Positions 20,320-30,508 are shown, counted from the first letter of the stretch. The stretch is 64,000 nt of DNA from Actinomycetota bacterium (GCA_003162055.1 PMNA01000017.1:62001-126000), one strand, 5' to 3'. Numbers and translations are program-made. Notes: generated by a model from the letters alone, not told the origin.

Positions 20320-20475
20320 CCCGGGGCCGCGGCGAGCGAGTAGCGCTCGTCCCGGCTCGATTGTTACAAGAGGGTCGCGGCAACTTCCAATAACCGCCGC
20401 GGCAACCGCCGCGGCTTCGGATTAGCGATACTGAAAACCGGCCATGACCCATACTCACGTCGCCCGCCACTCCTG

Positions 20476-21180
20476 ATGCCCGAGCGCCAGGAAAGACTCG
20501 AGGATAGAGAGGTTCTCTCCAGCGTCGCCGGAGAGCAGGAGCGCCACGTCCAGATGATCGCCGCCGAGTTCCGACGCGGCTTCGACGCCGTCGACAAGAT
20601 CGACAGGCCGGCGGTCTCGATCTTCGGCTCGGCACGAGTCGCTGAGGGTCAGTACTTCTACAAACTGGCGCGCAAGGTCGGAGGCGAGTTCGCCCGCGCC
20701 GGCTGGGCGGTGGTCACCGGCGGCGGGCCCGGGATCATGGAGGCGGCCAACCGGGGCGCCCAGGAAGCCGGCGGGCTCTCGGTCGGCTTCAACATTCGCC
20801 TGCCACATGAGCAGGCGGCCAATCCCTATACCGACTTAAGTCTCACCTTCGACCACTTCTACGCCCGCAAGACGATGTTCGTGAAGGCGGCCGAGGGCTT
20901 CGTCATCTTCCCGGGCGGCTTCGGCACGATCGACGAGCTGTTCGAGTCGCTGACCTTGATCCAGGTCGGCAAGATCTTCCACTTCCCGGTCGTGTTGATG
21001 GACTGCGATTACTGGGAGGAGATGGTGGCCTGGATCCGTCGCGAGTTGCTCGGGAAGAAGATGATCTCGCCCGGCGATCTCGATTTGCTCTCGCGCACGA
21101 ACGACCCCGCCGAGGCGGTTCGGATCGTGCTCGAGCATCATGAGCTCCTGGGCACCGGAACCTCGACCGCCGGTTCTTAG
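20476..21180 (+). CDS. LOG/TIGR00730-family protein (cytokinin riboside phosphoribohydrolase-like)
   Basis: VVTGGGPGIMEAANRGAQEAGG; FVIFPGGFGTIDELFE. Confidence 0.92.
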   Translation: MPERQERLEDREVLSSVAGEQERHVQMIAAEFRRGFDAVDKIDRPAVSIFGSARVAEGQYFYKLARKVGGEFARAGWAVVTGGGPGIMEAANRGAQEAGGLSVGFNIRLPHEQAANPYTDLSLTFDHFYARKTMFVKAAEGFVIFPGGFGTIDELFESLTLIQVGKIFHFPVVLMDCDYWEEMVAWIRRELLGKKMISPGDLDLLSRTNDPAEAVRIVLEHHELLGTGTSTAGS

Positions 21181-21184
21181 GTTC

Positions 21185-23917
21185 TTAGTTCCGCCGGAGT
21201 TGCCCGGGCGCCTTTACAGGGCGCCGGCGCGTCGAGCGTCGTCTGCTCCTCGCCCGCGTTTGGGAAACCGGTCCGCGAGTACTCCAGCCCGCCGCTATGC
21301 GGTGCATCCTTCGCTCGCGACGCGGCTTGGGAATCGCCAGGGTAGGTCCGCTCGGCGCGAAATGGGCGAAGAAGAAACGCTTCCCCACTTCCACCAGCGC
21401 CATGTAGGTCACGACCATCGCCGCCAGCAGGCCGAGGAAGGCCAGCGGTAGAGCCTTGAAGCCGAGCAGGTGCGCGAGCGGCGAGAACGGGAGCGCGACA
21501 CCGACGGCTGCGCAGGCGAGCGTGGCCGCGAGCAGCGGCTTACTCGGCTTGCTGCGGAAGAACGGAATCCGCCGCGTGCGGATGACGAAGATGACGAGCG
21601 TCTGCGTGGCGAGCGACTCCACGAACCAGCCGGAGCGAAAGAGCGTGTCGCCGGCGTTGAAGACGTAGATCATCACCGCGAAGGTGGCAAAGTCGTAGAT
21701 CGAGCTGATCGGCCCGAAGAAGGCCATGAAACGACGGATGAAGCGGATGTCCCACTGGGACGGCTTGGCGAGCATCTCCTCGTCGACATTGTCGGTGGGG
21801 ATCGTCAGCTCGCTCATGTCGTAGAGCAGGTTGTTGAGCAGGATCTGCGTCGGCAGCATGGGTAGGAAGCTGAGCCAGAGCGAGGCGCCGGCGGCGCTGA
21901 ACATGTTGCCGAAGTTCGACGAGGTGCCCATCAGCACGTACTTGATCGTGTTGGCGAAGATGCGGCGGCCCTCGACGACGCCGCCGGCCAGAATGCCGAG
22001 GTCTTTTGTCACCAGGACGACGTCGGCTGCGTCCTTGGCGACGTCCACGGCCGTATCGACCGAGATACCAACGTCGGCGTCGTGGAGAGCGATCGCATCG
22101 TTGACGCCGTCGCCCATGAAGCCGACGTCACTTCCCAGCGCACGCTGCGCGCGGATGATGCGCGACTTCTGATCGGGCGTGACGCGGGCGAAGATCGACG
22201 CCGACGGCAGTGCCTTGGCCAGCTGCTCGTCGTTCATAGCCTCCAGCTCCGCGCCGGTCAGTGTGCGACCGACTGGGATGCCGAGATCGGCGCAGACCGT
22301 CTCGGCCACCTTGCCGCTGTCGCCGGTCACGATCTTGACCGTCACGCCCAGCTTCGCCAGTTGCTCGAGCGACTTGGCAGCGCCTTTTTTTGGGGGGTCG
22401 CTGAAGCAGAGAAAGCCCAGCGGCTCGAGATCGCGCTCGTCGGCCGGCGCCAGCGTCGTCTGGCCGGGGGCGGCGCGGGCGGCCAGGCAGACAACGCGCT
22501 CGCCGCGGCCGTAGAGCTGATCGAGCAGCGTCTGGGCCTCCGCGGGAACCGCATGACAGCGGGCGAAGATCTCCTCGGGAGCGCCCTTGGCGATCAGCCT
22601 GTGCTCTCCGCCGGGCTCCTCGGCGAGCACCGACCCAATCTGGCGATCGTGATCGAAAGGCGCCTGAGCGAGCTTCTTCCAGGCGCCTGCGCCGGCCTGC
22701 GCAGCGCCGGGCGCCTGCCAGAGCGCCTGGTCGAGCTCGTTCCCACCGACGGCGGTGCCGTCCTCTACCACCGCTTCGTTACAGACCAGCCCGAGCGTAA
22801 GCAGCTTCGGGTCGGACTGCCCGGCAAGATCGAGTGCGCTGGCAAAGGTGATCCGCCCCTCGGTTAGCGTGCCGGTCTTGTCGGTGAAGAGAACGTCGAC
22901 GTTGCCCAGATCCTCGATTGCGACCAGGCGCTTGACCACAACCGAGTGCTGCGCGAGCCGGCGTGCGCCGGTGGCGAGGCTCACCGTCACGATCGCCGGC
23001 AAGAGTTGCGGGGTCAGGCCGACGGCGATCGCGAGCGCGAAGAGCAGCGAGTTGAGGAAGGAGCGGCCGAGCAGCGCGTTGATGGCGAAGATCGAGCCGG
23101 CAAGGATGGCCGTGATCGTGACCAGCAGGCGCGAGTAGCTCTGAAGCCCCTTCTGGAAGGAGGTTTGCTCCTGCCGCTCGCCCAGTTTGAGCGCGATCTC
23201 GCCGAAGGCGGTTCGCGTGCCGGTCTGCACCACTACGCCGCGGCCGTTTCCCGAGTGGACGATCGTCCCCATGAAGACGCAGGAGGAGAGCTCTAGCGCG
23301 GAGGCACCCTGTGCGACAGGAACGACGCTCTTTTCCGCCGCCGCCGACTCGCCGGTCAGCACCGACTCCTCACACTCCAGATCGTTCGCCTCGAGCAGGC
23401 GCAGGTCGGCCGGGACGACGTCGCCGACCTTCAGCGAGACGAGATCGCCCGGAACGAGCTCGACCACGTCGATCTGCTCGACGTGCCCGTCACGCTCCAC
23501 CAGGACCCGGCGCCGGATGCGCGAGTGCAGCGCCTCGACGGCTTTCTCCGAGCGATACTCGTTGACGAAGCCGAGCCCGACCGAGAGGGCGACGATCGCC
23601 AGAATGATTCCGGCCTCGGCTCGATCGCCGACGACCGCGGAGACGACCGCCGCGCCGATGAGCAGCAAAAGCAGGTAGCTCTTGAACTGTCGCACGAGCA
23701 CCTCGAGCGGCCGCGCGCCGTGGCTGCGCAGGACGTTCAGGCCGCTGACGGCGAGTCTCCGCGCCGCCTCCTCGTGGGAGAGACCTTGCTCACTCGAGCC
23801 CAGGCGAGCAAGAACCTGATCGGCCGGAAGAGCGGCGGCGGCTCGCAGATCGAGCGCGCCCGCTCGGTCCGCCGGGGAAGCGAGCGGAGCCGCAGTCCGT
23901 ATTCGAGCCCGGCGCAC
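21185..23917 (-). CDS. P-type ATPase, magnesium-translocating (MgtA/MgtB-like)
   Basis: DVLFTDKTGTLTEGRITF; ESVLTGES; GFMGDGVNDAIALHDADVGISVDTAVDVAKDAADVVL. Confidence 0.93.
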   Translation of the reverse strand: MRRARIRTAAPLASPADRAGALDLRAAAALPADQVLARLGSSEQGLSHEEAARRLAVSGLNVLRSHGARPLEVLVRQFKSYLLLLLIGAAVVSAVVGDRAEAGIILAIVALSVGLGFVNEYRSEKAVEALHSRIRRRVLVERDGHVEQIDVVELVPGDLVSLKVGDVVPADLRLLEANDLECEESVLTGESAAAEKSVVPVAQGASALELSSCVFMGTIVHSGNGRGVVVQTGTRTAFGEIALKLGERQEQTSFQKGLQSYSRLLVTITAILAGSIFAINALLGRSFLNSLLFALAIAVGLTPQLLPAIVTVSLATGARRLAQHSVVVKRLVAIEDLGNVDVLFTDKTGTLTEGRITFASALDLAGQSDPKLLTLGLVCNEAVVEDGTAVGGNELDQALWQAPGAAQAGAGAWKKLAQAPFDHDRQIGSVLAEEPGGEHRLIAKGAPEEIFARCHAVPAEAQTLLDQLYGRGERVVCLAARAAPGQTTLAPADERDLEPLGFLCFSDPPKKGAAKSLEQLAKLGVTVKIVTGDSGKVAETVCADLGIPVGRTLTGAELEAMNDEQLAKALPSASIFARVTPDQKSRIIRAQRALGSDVGFMGDGVNDAIALHDADVGISVDTAVDVAKDAADVVLVTKDLGILAGGVVEGRRIFANTIKYVLMGTSSNFGNMFSAAGASLWLSFLPMLPTQILLNNLLYDMSELTIPTDNVDEEMLAKPSQWDIRFIRRFMAFFGPISSIYDFATFAVMIYVFNAGDTLFRSGWFVESLATQTLVIFVIRTRRIPFFRSKPSKPLLAATLACAAVGVALPFSPLAHLLGFKALPLAFLGLLAAMVVTYMALVEVGKRFFFAHFAPSGPTLAIPKPRRERRMHRIAAGWSTRGPVSQTRARSRRRSTRRRPVKAPGQLRRN

Positions 23918-23972
23918 CCTGGCACGTTAGCGAGTCGCGCCTGAACGGCGCGTTTGGTCTTGGATTACCGAA

Positions 23973-25088
23973 TCAGCGCCTGAAGGCAGTTCTCTGATCG
24001 AGCGCGCGCTTCAGATCGGAAACCGAGAGGATGCCGACCAGTTGATCGTCGTGAACGACCAGGCCGCGACCGATTTCTCCCGCGACCAGTTGATCAAGGG
24101 CGTCCTCGGCGCTGTCTTCGGAATCGAAAATTGCCACCCTGTCGCGCCCGATCATGCCTTCGCGGACGAGTCGATCACCCCACTCGCCGAGCGGGTGACC
24201 GTCGACTGCGCCGAAGGGAAACAGCCCAAGCACTTCGCCGTTCGAAACGACCGGGTAGGTGTTGTGGCGGTTTAGTGCGCCGAGCGAGTCGGAGAACTCG
24301 CTAAACGTCGCGTCGGCCGGGGCGACGACCGGCTCACGCGTCATCAGGTCACGCACGTGCAGGCCCTCGAGCGCCTCGTGCACCCTCCCGACGCTGCGCT
24401 CTCCGCCGGCCGCGCCGAGCAGGAACCAGCCGATCAAAGCCAGCCACAGACTCCCGACGGAACGGTAGGCGACGAAAGAGAGGGCGCCCGCCGCGATCAT
24501 CAGATAGCCGAAGAGGCGACCGAACGTCGCTGCGATTCTCGTTGCCCAGGCGAAATCGCCCTTGGCCTTCCAGAGCGCCGAGCGCAGCACGCGTCCGCCG
24601 TCCAGGGGAAGCGCCGGCAGAAGGTTGAACAGCAGCAGGAAGATGTTGATGTAGCCGAGCCAGAAAAGAGTGCCGTTCAGCGCCGTCGAGAAGGTGGTGA
24701 GCGCCGCCGCTCCGACGAAGGCGAGCCCCAGTACGAGCGAGACGCACGGCCCCGCGATGCCGATGCGAAACTCGGCGCCCGGGCTCTTGAACATCTCCTT
24801 GAACTGAGCGACACCACCGAAGAGCCAGAGCGTGATGCCTTCGATCTCCATCCCGTTGCGGCGGGCGACGATCGCATGCCCGAGCTCGTGCAGGAGGATG
24901 GAGAGGAAGAAGACGACCGCGGCGGCCACTCCCATGACCGCATAGGTCGTTTTCGAGAGCCCGGGATCCTCCGCCGGGAAGACGTCGGCGACGAGCGACC
25001 AGACGACGATGGCGAAGACGATCAGCCAGCTCCAGTTGAGGGAGATGCGGATGCCGGCAATGCGGCCGATCGTGAAGTTGGGATTCAT
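23973..25088 (-). CDS. Site-2 protease family (M50) metalloprotease with CBS domains
   Basis: LLHELGHAIVARRNG; NLLPALPLDGGRVLRS; C-terminal CBS-like region. Confidence 0.92.
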   Translation of the reverse strand: MNPNFTIGRIAGIRISLNWSWLIVFAIVVWSLVADVFPAEDPGLSKTTYAVMGVAAAVVFFLSILLHELGHAIVARRNGMEIEGITLWLFGGVAQFKEMFKSPGAEFRIGIAGPCVSLVLGLAFVGAAALTTFSTALNGTLFWLGYINIFLLLFNLLPALPLDGGRVLRSALWKAKGDFAWATRIAATFGRLFGYLMIAAGALSFVAYRSVGSLWLALIGWFLLGAAGGERSVGRVHEALEGLHVRDLMTREPVVAPADATFSEFSDSLGALNRHNTYPVVSNGEVLGLFPFGAVDGHPLGEWGDRLVREGMIGRDRVAIFDSEDSAEDALDQLVAGEIGRGLVVHDDQLVGILSVSDLKRALDQRTAFRR

Positions 25089-25117
25089 CGTTCCTTCTTT
25101 CCCCGCAACGAGCGGGC

Positions 25118-25660
25118 TTAAGTCTCGCTATGTCGCTCGCGAAAAGCTCGGGCCTTGGCCCGGTTCCCGCACAGGGCCATCGAGCACCAGGCGCGGGAGT
25201 GATTCTTGGAGCCGTCGAAGAAGGCCCAGCGGCAATCGTCGCTGCGACAGGCCTTGAGCCGGGCCCAGGTTCCCGCTCGCATCGCCTCGGCGACGATCGC
25301 GAGCAGGCGCCCGAGCGCCCCGTTCACGCCCGCGGTACACGACATCAGGCCGGCATCTCCGTCGGCGCCGAAGCGAAGCCGCAGATCGGCTCGCGCGGCC
25401 GCTGCGTCGAGCACCGGCGGCGCCTTCGGATCGAGCTCGCCGCCGGAGTTGGCGTAGAGAAGAGCCCGCAGCGCGTCGCGCAGAGCTCGCGTGCGCTCCA
25501 GATCTTTCTTGCTCGCCGTCGCGCCTTCCTCGATCAAGGCGTGCTCGGCGAGCCAGGCGAGAAGCGTGGAGGGGGCATCGAGCTGATCTGATCCCGACCC
25601 CAGCTCGGCGGTGTTCACAAACTCGCGAACGATCTCGAGCTCGTCAGTAACTTCGCTCAT
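25118..25660 (-). CDS. CGNR zinc-finger / ABATE domain protein
   Basis: C-terminal RLKACRSDDCRWAFFDGSKNHSRAWCSMALCGNRAKARAFRER. Confidence 0.9.
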   Translation of the reverse strand: MSEVTDELEIVREFVNTAELGSGSDQLDAPSTLLAWLAEHALIEEGATASKKDLERTRALRDALRALLYANSGGELDPKAPPVLDAAAARADLRLRFGADGDAGLMSCTAGVNGALGRLLAIVAEAMRAGTWARLKACRSDDCRWAFFDGSKNHSRAWCSMALCGNRAKARAFRERHSET

Positions 25661-25870
25661 CTCATAACCACCATTGAAGGTTGACAAGTTACGTAACCAG
25701 TCATATTGTATCGACAGTTAGTGACCTCAGGAGAGGGTCGAGCTGTTGATTCATCCCGATCTCATCCGCATTGTTCTACGCGAGCAACAGCGCGACCTGC
25801 TCGTCGAGGTGGCCCGGCGGCGACGCCGGACGCAGGCAGCGAGTCCGATTCGAGCGAAGGAGAAGTCATC

Positions 25871-26272
25871 TTGGATAGCAAGTACATCGTGGCCGATATC
25901 GACACCGTCGAGTCGTTTGGAGGGGAAAAACCGCAGGACAGCGTCTGGAAGCCGCTCCGAGCCAAGCTCGGGATCGAGGCTTTCGGCATCAACGCCTTCG
26001 TAGGGCGCGAGGTCGGCGCCCGCGTCATCGAGGACCACAGCGAGGAAGGTAGCGCTCACCAGGAACTCTACGTCGTACTTGCCGGCAACGCGCGGTTCGA
26101 GCTCGACGGGGAGAAGGTCGAGGCCAAGACCGGCTCGCTCGTCTTCATCGCCGATCCGGCTGTGAAGCGAACCGCCTTTGCGCTCGAGCCGAACACCTCG
26201 GTGCTGGCGGTCGGCGCGGCGAAGGGCAAGGTGTTCACGCCCTCGAGCTGGGACAACCCCTTCACAAGCTAG
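25871..26272 (+). CDS. Cupin-domain protein
   Basis: HQELYVVLAGNARFELDGEKVEAKTGSLVFIADPAVKRTAFA; TTG start inferred. Confidence 0.75.
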   Translation: MDSKYIVADIDTVESFGGEKPQDSVWKPLRAKLGIEAFGINAFVGREVGARVIEDHSEEGSAHQELYVVLAGNARFELDGEKVEAKTGSLVFIADPAVKRTAFALEPNTSVLAVGAAKGKVFTPSSWDNPFTS

Positions 26273-26331
26273 GCGCGCCGGAGAGACGGCAGCAAACGTC
26301 ATCCGCGGAGAATGCGCAACCGTGCGCGAGG

Positions 26332-26625
26332 TCAGTCGCTCTCGCCTGCGCCGCGCATCTCCTCGCTCAGCGCTCGGGCGCGAGCGTGTACATCACGCCT
26401 GCGGCTCGTCAGATCGATCGAGTCGGGCTCGGCCGGTGGTTGATCCGGCTCGGACGCGGGCTCGGCCGTGGCGGAGAGAGGCTCGGAATCACGCGCCCGA
26501 ACCTCGGCGAGCTTGCGACGAAGCTCCTCGGCGGGATCGGGCGCTTCGGGCCGCGGGCGCAGTCGGGAGAGCAATTCCCAGACCGTTCCGAAGGCACGCG
26601 CCAACACACGGGCAGCCCAGAGCAT
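26332..26625 (-). CDS. Hypothetical small protein (97 aa)
   Basis: ORF with N-terminal hydrophobic/amphipathic segment upstream of rpsF on the opposite strand. Confidence 0.45.
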   Translation of the reverse strand: MLWAARVLARAFGTVWELLSRLRPRPEAPDPAEELRRKLAEVRARDSEPLSATAEPASEPDQPPAEPDSIDLTSRRRDVHARARALSEEMRGAGESD

Positions 26626-26734
26626 GGCGCGATGCTACACTCATCGCCGCTTCCTGCCTCGTGAACCGTCGCGGTCCCGCGCGGCGGCAGCAAGCGAGGC
26701 CGAACTAGACCGAAGGAAGGAGATACGGGAGCCC

Positions 26735-27103
26735 GTGACCGATTACGAGGTCCTGATCATGTTCGACCCCGAACTGGCGGAAGATCGCCAGCAGGAGGTC
26801 GTCGACCGCATTCGCACGCAAGTCGTGGAGGGCGGCGGAGTCTGGGAGACGCACACCCCTTGGGGACGCCGGCGCCTCGCCTACGAGATCCTGCACAAGA
26901 GCGAGGGCATCTATCACCTCCTGATCTTCTCCGCCTCACCCGAGGTGCTGAGCGAAGTCTCGCGCCTGCTCAAGATCGACGATGCCGTGCTGCGTCACAT
27001 GGCCGTACGCCGCGTCAAAGGCTCGAGCACATCCGCGCCAACGGCAACGGTGGCCGCGAGCGCCAGCACTGTCGAGCCCGATCTCGTCCAGGAGGACGAG
27101 TAG
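26735..27103 (+). CDS. rpsF: 30S ribosomal protein S6
   Basis: YEVLIMFDPELAEDRQQEVVDRI...WGRRRLAYEILHKSEGIYHLLIF; GTG start; ribosomal operon context. Confidence 0.95.
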   Translation: MTDYEVLIMFDPELAEDRQQEVVDRIRTQVVEGGGVWETHTPWGRRRLAYEILHKSEGIYHLLIFSASPEVLSEVSRLLKIDDAVLRHMAVRRVKGSSTSAPTATVAASASTVEPDLVQEDE

Positions 27104-27129
27104 CCTTAGCGAACGCACGTTCGCTAAGG
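27104..27129. promoter_or_regulatory. Perfect 26-bp palindrome CCTTAGCGAACGCACGTTCGCTAAGG containing a LexA-box-like CGAACGCACGTTCG (27110-27123)
   Basis: 12-bp perfect arms; core matches the GAAC-N4-GTTC SOS box; lies between rpsF stop and ssb RBS. Confidence 0.7.
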
Positions 27130-27140
27130 GAGGAGAAACC

Positions 27141-27566
27141 ATGGCCAACATCAACCGCGTCGTCCTCGTTGGCAACCTGACTCGCGATCCAGAGCTCCGC
27201 CAAACGCCAAGCGGAACCTCGGTCTGCAAGCTCCGGGTCGCGGTCAACACCCGCCAGAAGGACTCGGCAACGGGCCAGTGGGGCGACAAGCCCAACTACT
27301 TCGACGTCACCGTCTGGGGCAATCAGGGCGAAAGCTGCGCGCAGTACCTGGCCAAGGGCCGGCCGGTCGCAATCGACGGCAGGCTCGACTGGCGCGAGTG
27401 GGATGCCCAGGACGGCACCAAGCGACAGGCAGTCGAGATCATCGCCGAGAACGTTCAGTTCCTCGGCAGCCGCGAAAGTAGCGGCGAAAGTTCCAGCTTT
27501 GTTCCTCAGGGCACGCCGGCCGCGAACGCCGACTTCGGCCCGACTGACGACGACATTCCGTTTTAG
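27141..27566 (+). CDS. ssb: Single-stranded DNA-binding protein
   Basis: MANINRVVLVGNLTRDPELRQTPSGTSVCKLRVAVN; acidic tip DDDIPF. Confidence 0.96.
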   Translation: MANINRVVLVGNLTRDPELRQTPSGTSVCKLRVAVNTRQKDSATGQWGDKPNYFDVTVWGNQGESCAQYLAKGRPVAIDGRLDWREWDAQDGTKRQAVEIIAENVQFLGSRESSGESSSFVPQGTPAANADFGPTDDDIPF

Positions 27567-27577
27567 AAGGAGAGACC

Positions 27578-27835
27578 TTGGCTCAGCAGGACAAGAAGCG
27601 TAAGCGCATGAGCCCCAGCTCGATGCCGACTCGGCGCCGGGGATGCCATTTCTGCCAGGACCACGTCGAGGAAATCGACTGGAAGAACGCGGGCGCCCTG
27701 CGCCGCTACATGTCCGAGCGCGGCAAGATCCGGGCCAGGCGCATCACCGGCGTCTGCCGCCGCCATCAGCGGCAGCTGGCGGTCGCGATCAAGCGGGCGC
27801 GCGAGATGGCCCTCCTCCCCTACGTATCGGAATAA
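27578..27835 (+). CDS. rpsR: 30S ribosomal protein S18
   Basis: IDWKNAGALRRYMSERGKIRARRITGVCRRHQRQLAVAIKRAREMALLPYV. Confidence 0.96.
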   Translation: MAQQDKKRKRMSPSSMPTRRRGCHFCQDHVEEIDWKNAGALRRYMSERGKIRARRITGVCRRHQRQLAVAIKRAREMALLPYVSE

Positions 27836-27844
27836 GGAGCAGGA

Positions 27845-28471
27845 ATGGAAGTCATCCTTCTTCAGGACGTGGAGAAAATCGGGCTGCGTGGTGACGTGGT
27901 CTCGGTGACGCGCGGTTACGCGCGCAACTTCCTGATTCCCCGCAAGCTGGCCGAGCCGGCAACGCCGGCCAGGGTCGAGGAGATCCGCAAGCACGACGCC
28001 CGCCGGGCACTGCAGGAGGCGCGCAGCGCCGAGCAGGCCGAGACGATCGCCGACAAGCTGCGCAAGACGGTGCTTCGCTTCGAGCTGAAAGCCGGTCCCA
28101 GCGGCGTACTCTTCGGCTCTGTCACTCCCAGCGACATCGCCGACGAGATCTGGCGCACGCGAAAGATCCGCATCGACCGGCGCAAGATCGAGCTTTCCAA
28201 TCCCATCAAGCGCATCGGCAACTACGCGGTGCCGGTTCACATCTTCGAAGAGGTGAGCGTCGAGCTGAAGACGCTCGTCGTTCCGGAGGGCGGCGAGCTC
28301 ACGCCCGAGCAAGAGCTGGCCATGACCGCCGGCGAGCCGGTCGACGAGCCCGCCGATGAGCCGGCGAGCGAAGAGCCCGAGGCGCCAGTCGACGGCGAAG
28401 CGGCGCCGGACGAAGACGAGCAGAGCGAAGACGAGACCGCCGCAGACGAAACTGCGGATTCCGCGAGCTGA
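27845..28471 (+). CDS. rplI: 50S ribosomal protein L9 with acidic C-terminal extension
   Basis: MEVILLQDVEKIGLRGDVVSVTRGYARNFLIPRKLA; Asp/Glu-rich tail. Confidence 0.95.
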   Translation: MEVILLQDVEKIGLRGDVVSVTRGYARNFLIPRKLAEPATPARVEEIRKHDARRALQEARSAEQAETIADKLRKTVLRFELKAGPSGVLFGSVTPSDIADEIWRTRKIRIDRRKIELSNPIKRIGNYAVPVHIFEEVSVELKTLVVPEGGELTPEQELAMTAGEPVDEPADEPASEEPEAPVDGEAAPDEDEQSEDETAADETADSAS

Positions 28472-28501
28472 GCTCGGTAGCCGGCGTTACCTGGTGTGAG
28501 T

Positions 28502-29131
28502 CTACGCCGAGCCGGCGGCCTTGCGCCCGCGCCCGTGCCAGAGCTGGAAGCGATGCTCCTCGCCGTGAGCGAGCCGCACGATGTTGGCGCGATGTAGCCA
28601 GATAATTGCCAGCGCGGCCGCGCCCATGAAGATCACCACCGAAAGATCCTGATCCAGCAGAAGCGCGGCGGGAGCAAGCGAGATCGCCGCCAGAATCGAG
28701 GCCAGCGACGCGTAACGGCCGGCAAGAAAGACCACTGCCCAGACCGCTACGCCCACGACCGCGACCAGTGGAGCGAAACCGATCACCGCGCCGCCACAGG
28801 TCGCAACCATCTTGCCGCCACGACGAAAGCCCATGAAGAGCGGACGCCAGTGCCCGAGCATTGCTGCCGCCCCGGTCAGCACGGCCACGAGCGAGCCGTG
28901 CGTCTGCGCGGCGACGAACGCCGGCACGAAGCCCTTCAGCAGGTCGAAGAGCACCACCGGCAGCCCGAAGCGGGCGCCGAAGCAGCGCCAGACGTTGCTG
29001 CCGCCGATGTTGCCGCTACCGAGACGACGAATGTCTTCTCCGCGAGCCAGGCGCACGAGCCAGTAACCGAACGGGATGCTGCCGGCGACGTAGCCGGCGA
29101 GCACGAGCAGCAGCGCAGTACCCACACTCAC
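28502..29131 (-). CDS. plsY: Glycerol-3-phosphate acyltransferase PlsY
   Basis: GSIPFGYWLVRL; GSGNIGGSNVWR; GHWRPLFMGFRRGGKMVATCGG. Confidence 0.92.
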   Translation of the reverse strand: MSVGTALLLVLAGYVAGSIPFGYWLVRLARGEDIRRLGSGNIGGSNVWRCFGARFGLPVVLFDLLKGFVPAFVAAQTHGSLVAVLTGAAAMLGHWRPLFMGFRRGGKMVATCGGAVIGFAPLVAVVGVAVWAVVFLAGRYASLASILAAISLAPAALLLDQDLSVVIFMGAAALAIIWLHRANIVRLAHGEEHRFQLWHGRGRKAAGSA

Positions 29132-29261
29132 CTAATTCTCGTGTCGAGGAAGGTCGCTCATATCGCTCGAGTCGAAAGCACTGTCTGCGAGAAACGGTGC
29201 TCTGGACCAGCGCCGAGCATAGCGCCACGGTAAAAGATGCGAGCGCAAAGCCGCCCGTGCT

Positions 29262-29792
29262 ATGACTCTGGCCGTGCACTGGCCACGACCGACACGGAGA
29301 CCGGCGAGCGGAGGCGCTGCTTCTTCGCCGCTGCGCTCGGAGGCGGAGCTGAGAAAGCGGAGCGAACGGCGACGCGAGGTCGTGCTGCTCGGGCTCGTGC
29401 TGCTCGGCATTGTCATCTTCTTCATCGGTTACGCGACCGGCCAGTCCGACGAGACCTTCAGGACGAACTGGTATTCGCCGCTAAAAGGGACGAGCGCGGC
29501 GTCACACACCTTTGGCAGCGTGCAGGGAGGGCCGATACAACCCAACGGCAACACGCCGCTACTCGTGACCGTGCGTGGCTTGCCTATTCTGCCCGGGAGC
29601 GAGCACTACGTTCTCTACGTGCTCAAGGCCAAGGGCGGACCGCTTCGTTGCGGCGCCTTCTCGGTCGGCGCGGGCACGACGCAGGTCAACCTGAGCTACC
29701 CCGGACTACCGAAAGAGCCGCACGGTTGGGAGATCGCGCGCGAGAAGGCGAGCTCTACCGGTACCGGCAAGATCGTCGCCCGAACCGCCTAG
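29262..29792 (+). CDS. Hypothetical single-pass membrane protein
   Basis: One TM segment (VVLLGLVLLGIVIFFIGYATG) and an extracytoplasmic domain. Confidence 0.6.
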   Translation: MTLAVHWPRPTRRPASGGAASSPLRSEAELRKRSERRREVVLLGLVLLGIVIFFIGYATGQSDETFRTNWYSPLKGTSAASHTFGSVQGGPIQPNGNTPLLVTVRGLPILPGSEHYVLYVLKAKGGPLRCGAFSVGAGTTQVNLSYPGLPKEPHGWEIAREKASSTGTGKIVARTA

Positions 29793-29806
29793 CGCTGACT
29801 GCCGCA

Positions 29807-30508
29807 CTATGGCGGAGTGCGTCCCGCCGCGACAAAGGCGGCGTGAGTCAACGGCATCTGCTCCGCGAACAAGTTCTCTATCACCTCGGCGTAGCGCCGA
29901 ATCTCGAGCTGCGCAGCCTCGGCGTTCCGGAGCGAGAGGAAGTTCATCAGCGCGCGGGCGTTGACCGTCCAGTAGAACTCGGTGTAGGCGGCGACAGGCA
30001 GCACCGTCCGCGCCAACTCGCGGGCGATCCCGGCATTGATCAAGCTGTTGTAGGTCGCGTACGCGGCTTCGTTCGTCTTCTCCATCTCAGCGCGCGCCTG
30101 CTCGGCCAGCTCAGGCTCCACCGGCTCGAAGGAGTAGGCGCCGGGCTTTCCGACCTGCCGACGTACGTCCTCGAGCGCCGGCAGGTAGAACTCGTCGGTC
30201 GCGCGCGTGTAGCGCATGCTGAACTCGTTGAACGACGACCAGCGGTGCCTGATCCACTCCCGCATGACGAAGATCGGGCAGCGCACGTGGAAACGGAAGG
30301 AGTTGTGCTCGAAGGGCGTTCCGTGCCTGTTTCGCAGCAGGAATCCGATCAGTCCCTCGTCATCGGGCTCCATCTCCTGCTTGTGGCGCGCGAAGGAGAC
30401 GCGCGCTGCGTTGACCACCGACAGATCGCTCGCCATGGCCGCGTCGAGCCTGACAAAGCCGCGATCGAGAACCGGTATCGAGCCTTCAGGAATCTCTGCC
30501 GCAGTCAC
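29807..30508 (-). CDS. thyX: FAD-dependent thymidylate synthase
   Basis: RHRWSSFNEFSMRYTRATDEFYLP (RHR-X7-8-S signature). Confidence 0.95.
   Translation of the reverse strand: MTAAEIPEGSIPVLDRGFVRLDAAMASDLSVVNAARVSFARHKQEMEPDDEGLIGFLLRNRHGTPFEHNSFRFHVRCPIFVMREWIRHRWSSFNEFSMRYTRATDEFYLPALEDVRRQVGKPGAYSFEPVEPELAEQARAEMEKTNEAAYATYNSLINAGIARELARTVLPVAAYTEFYWTVNARALMNFLSLRNAEAAQLEIRRYAEVIENLFAEQMPLTHAAFVAAGRTPP

Noticed and set aside
21185-23917. Possible riboswitch for the Mg transporter
   Set aside because: The region upstream of 23917 is short and shows no M-box-like sequence I could recognise
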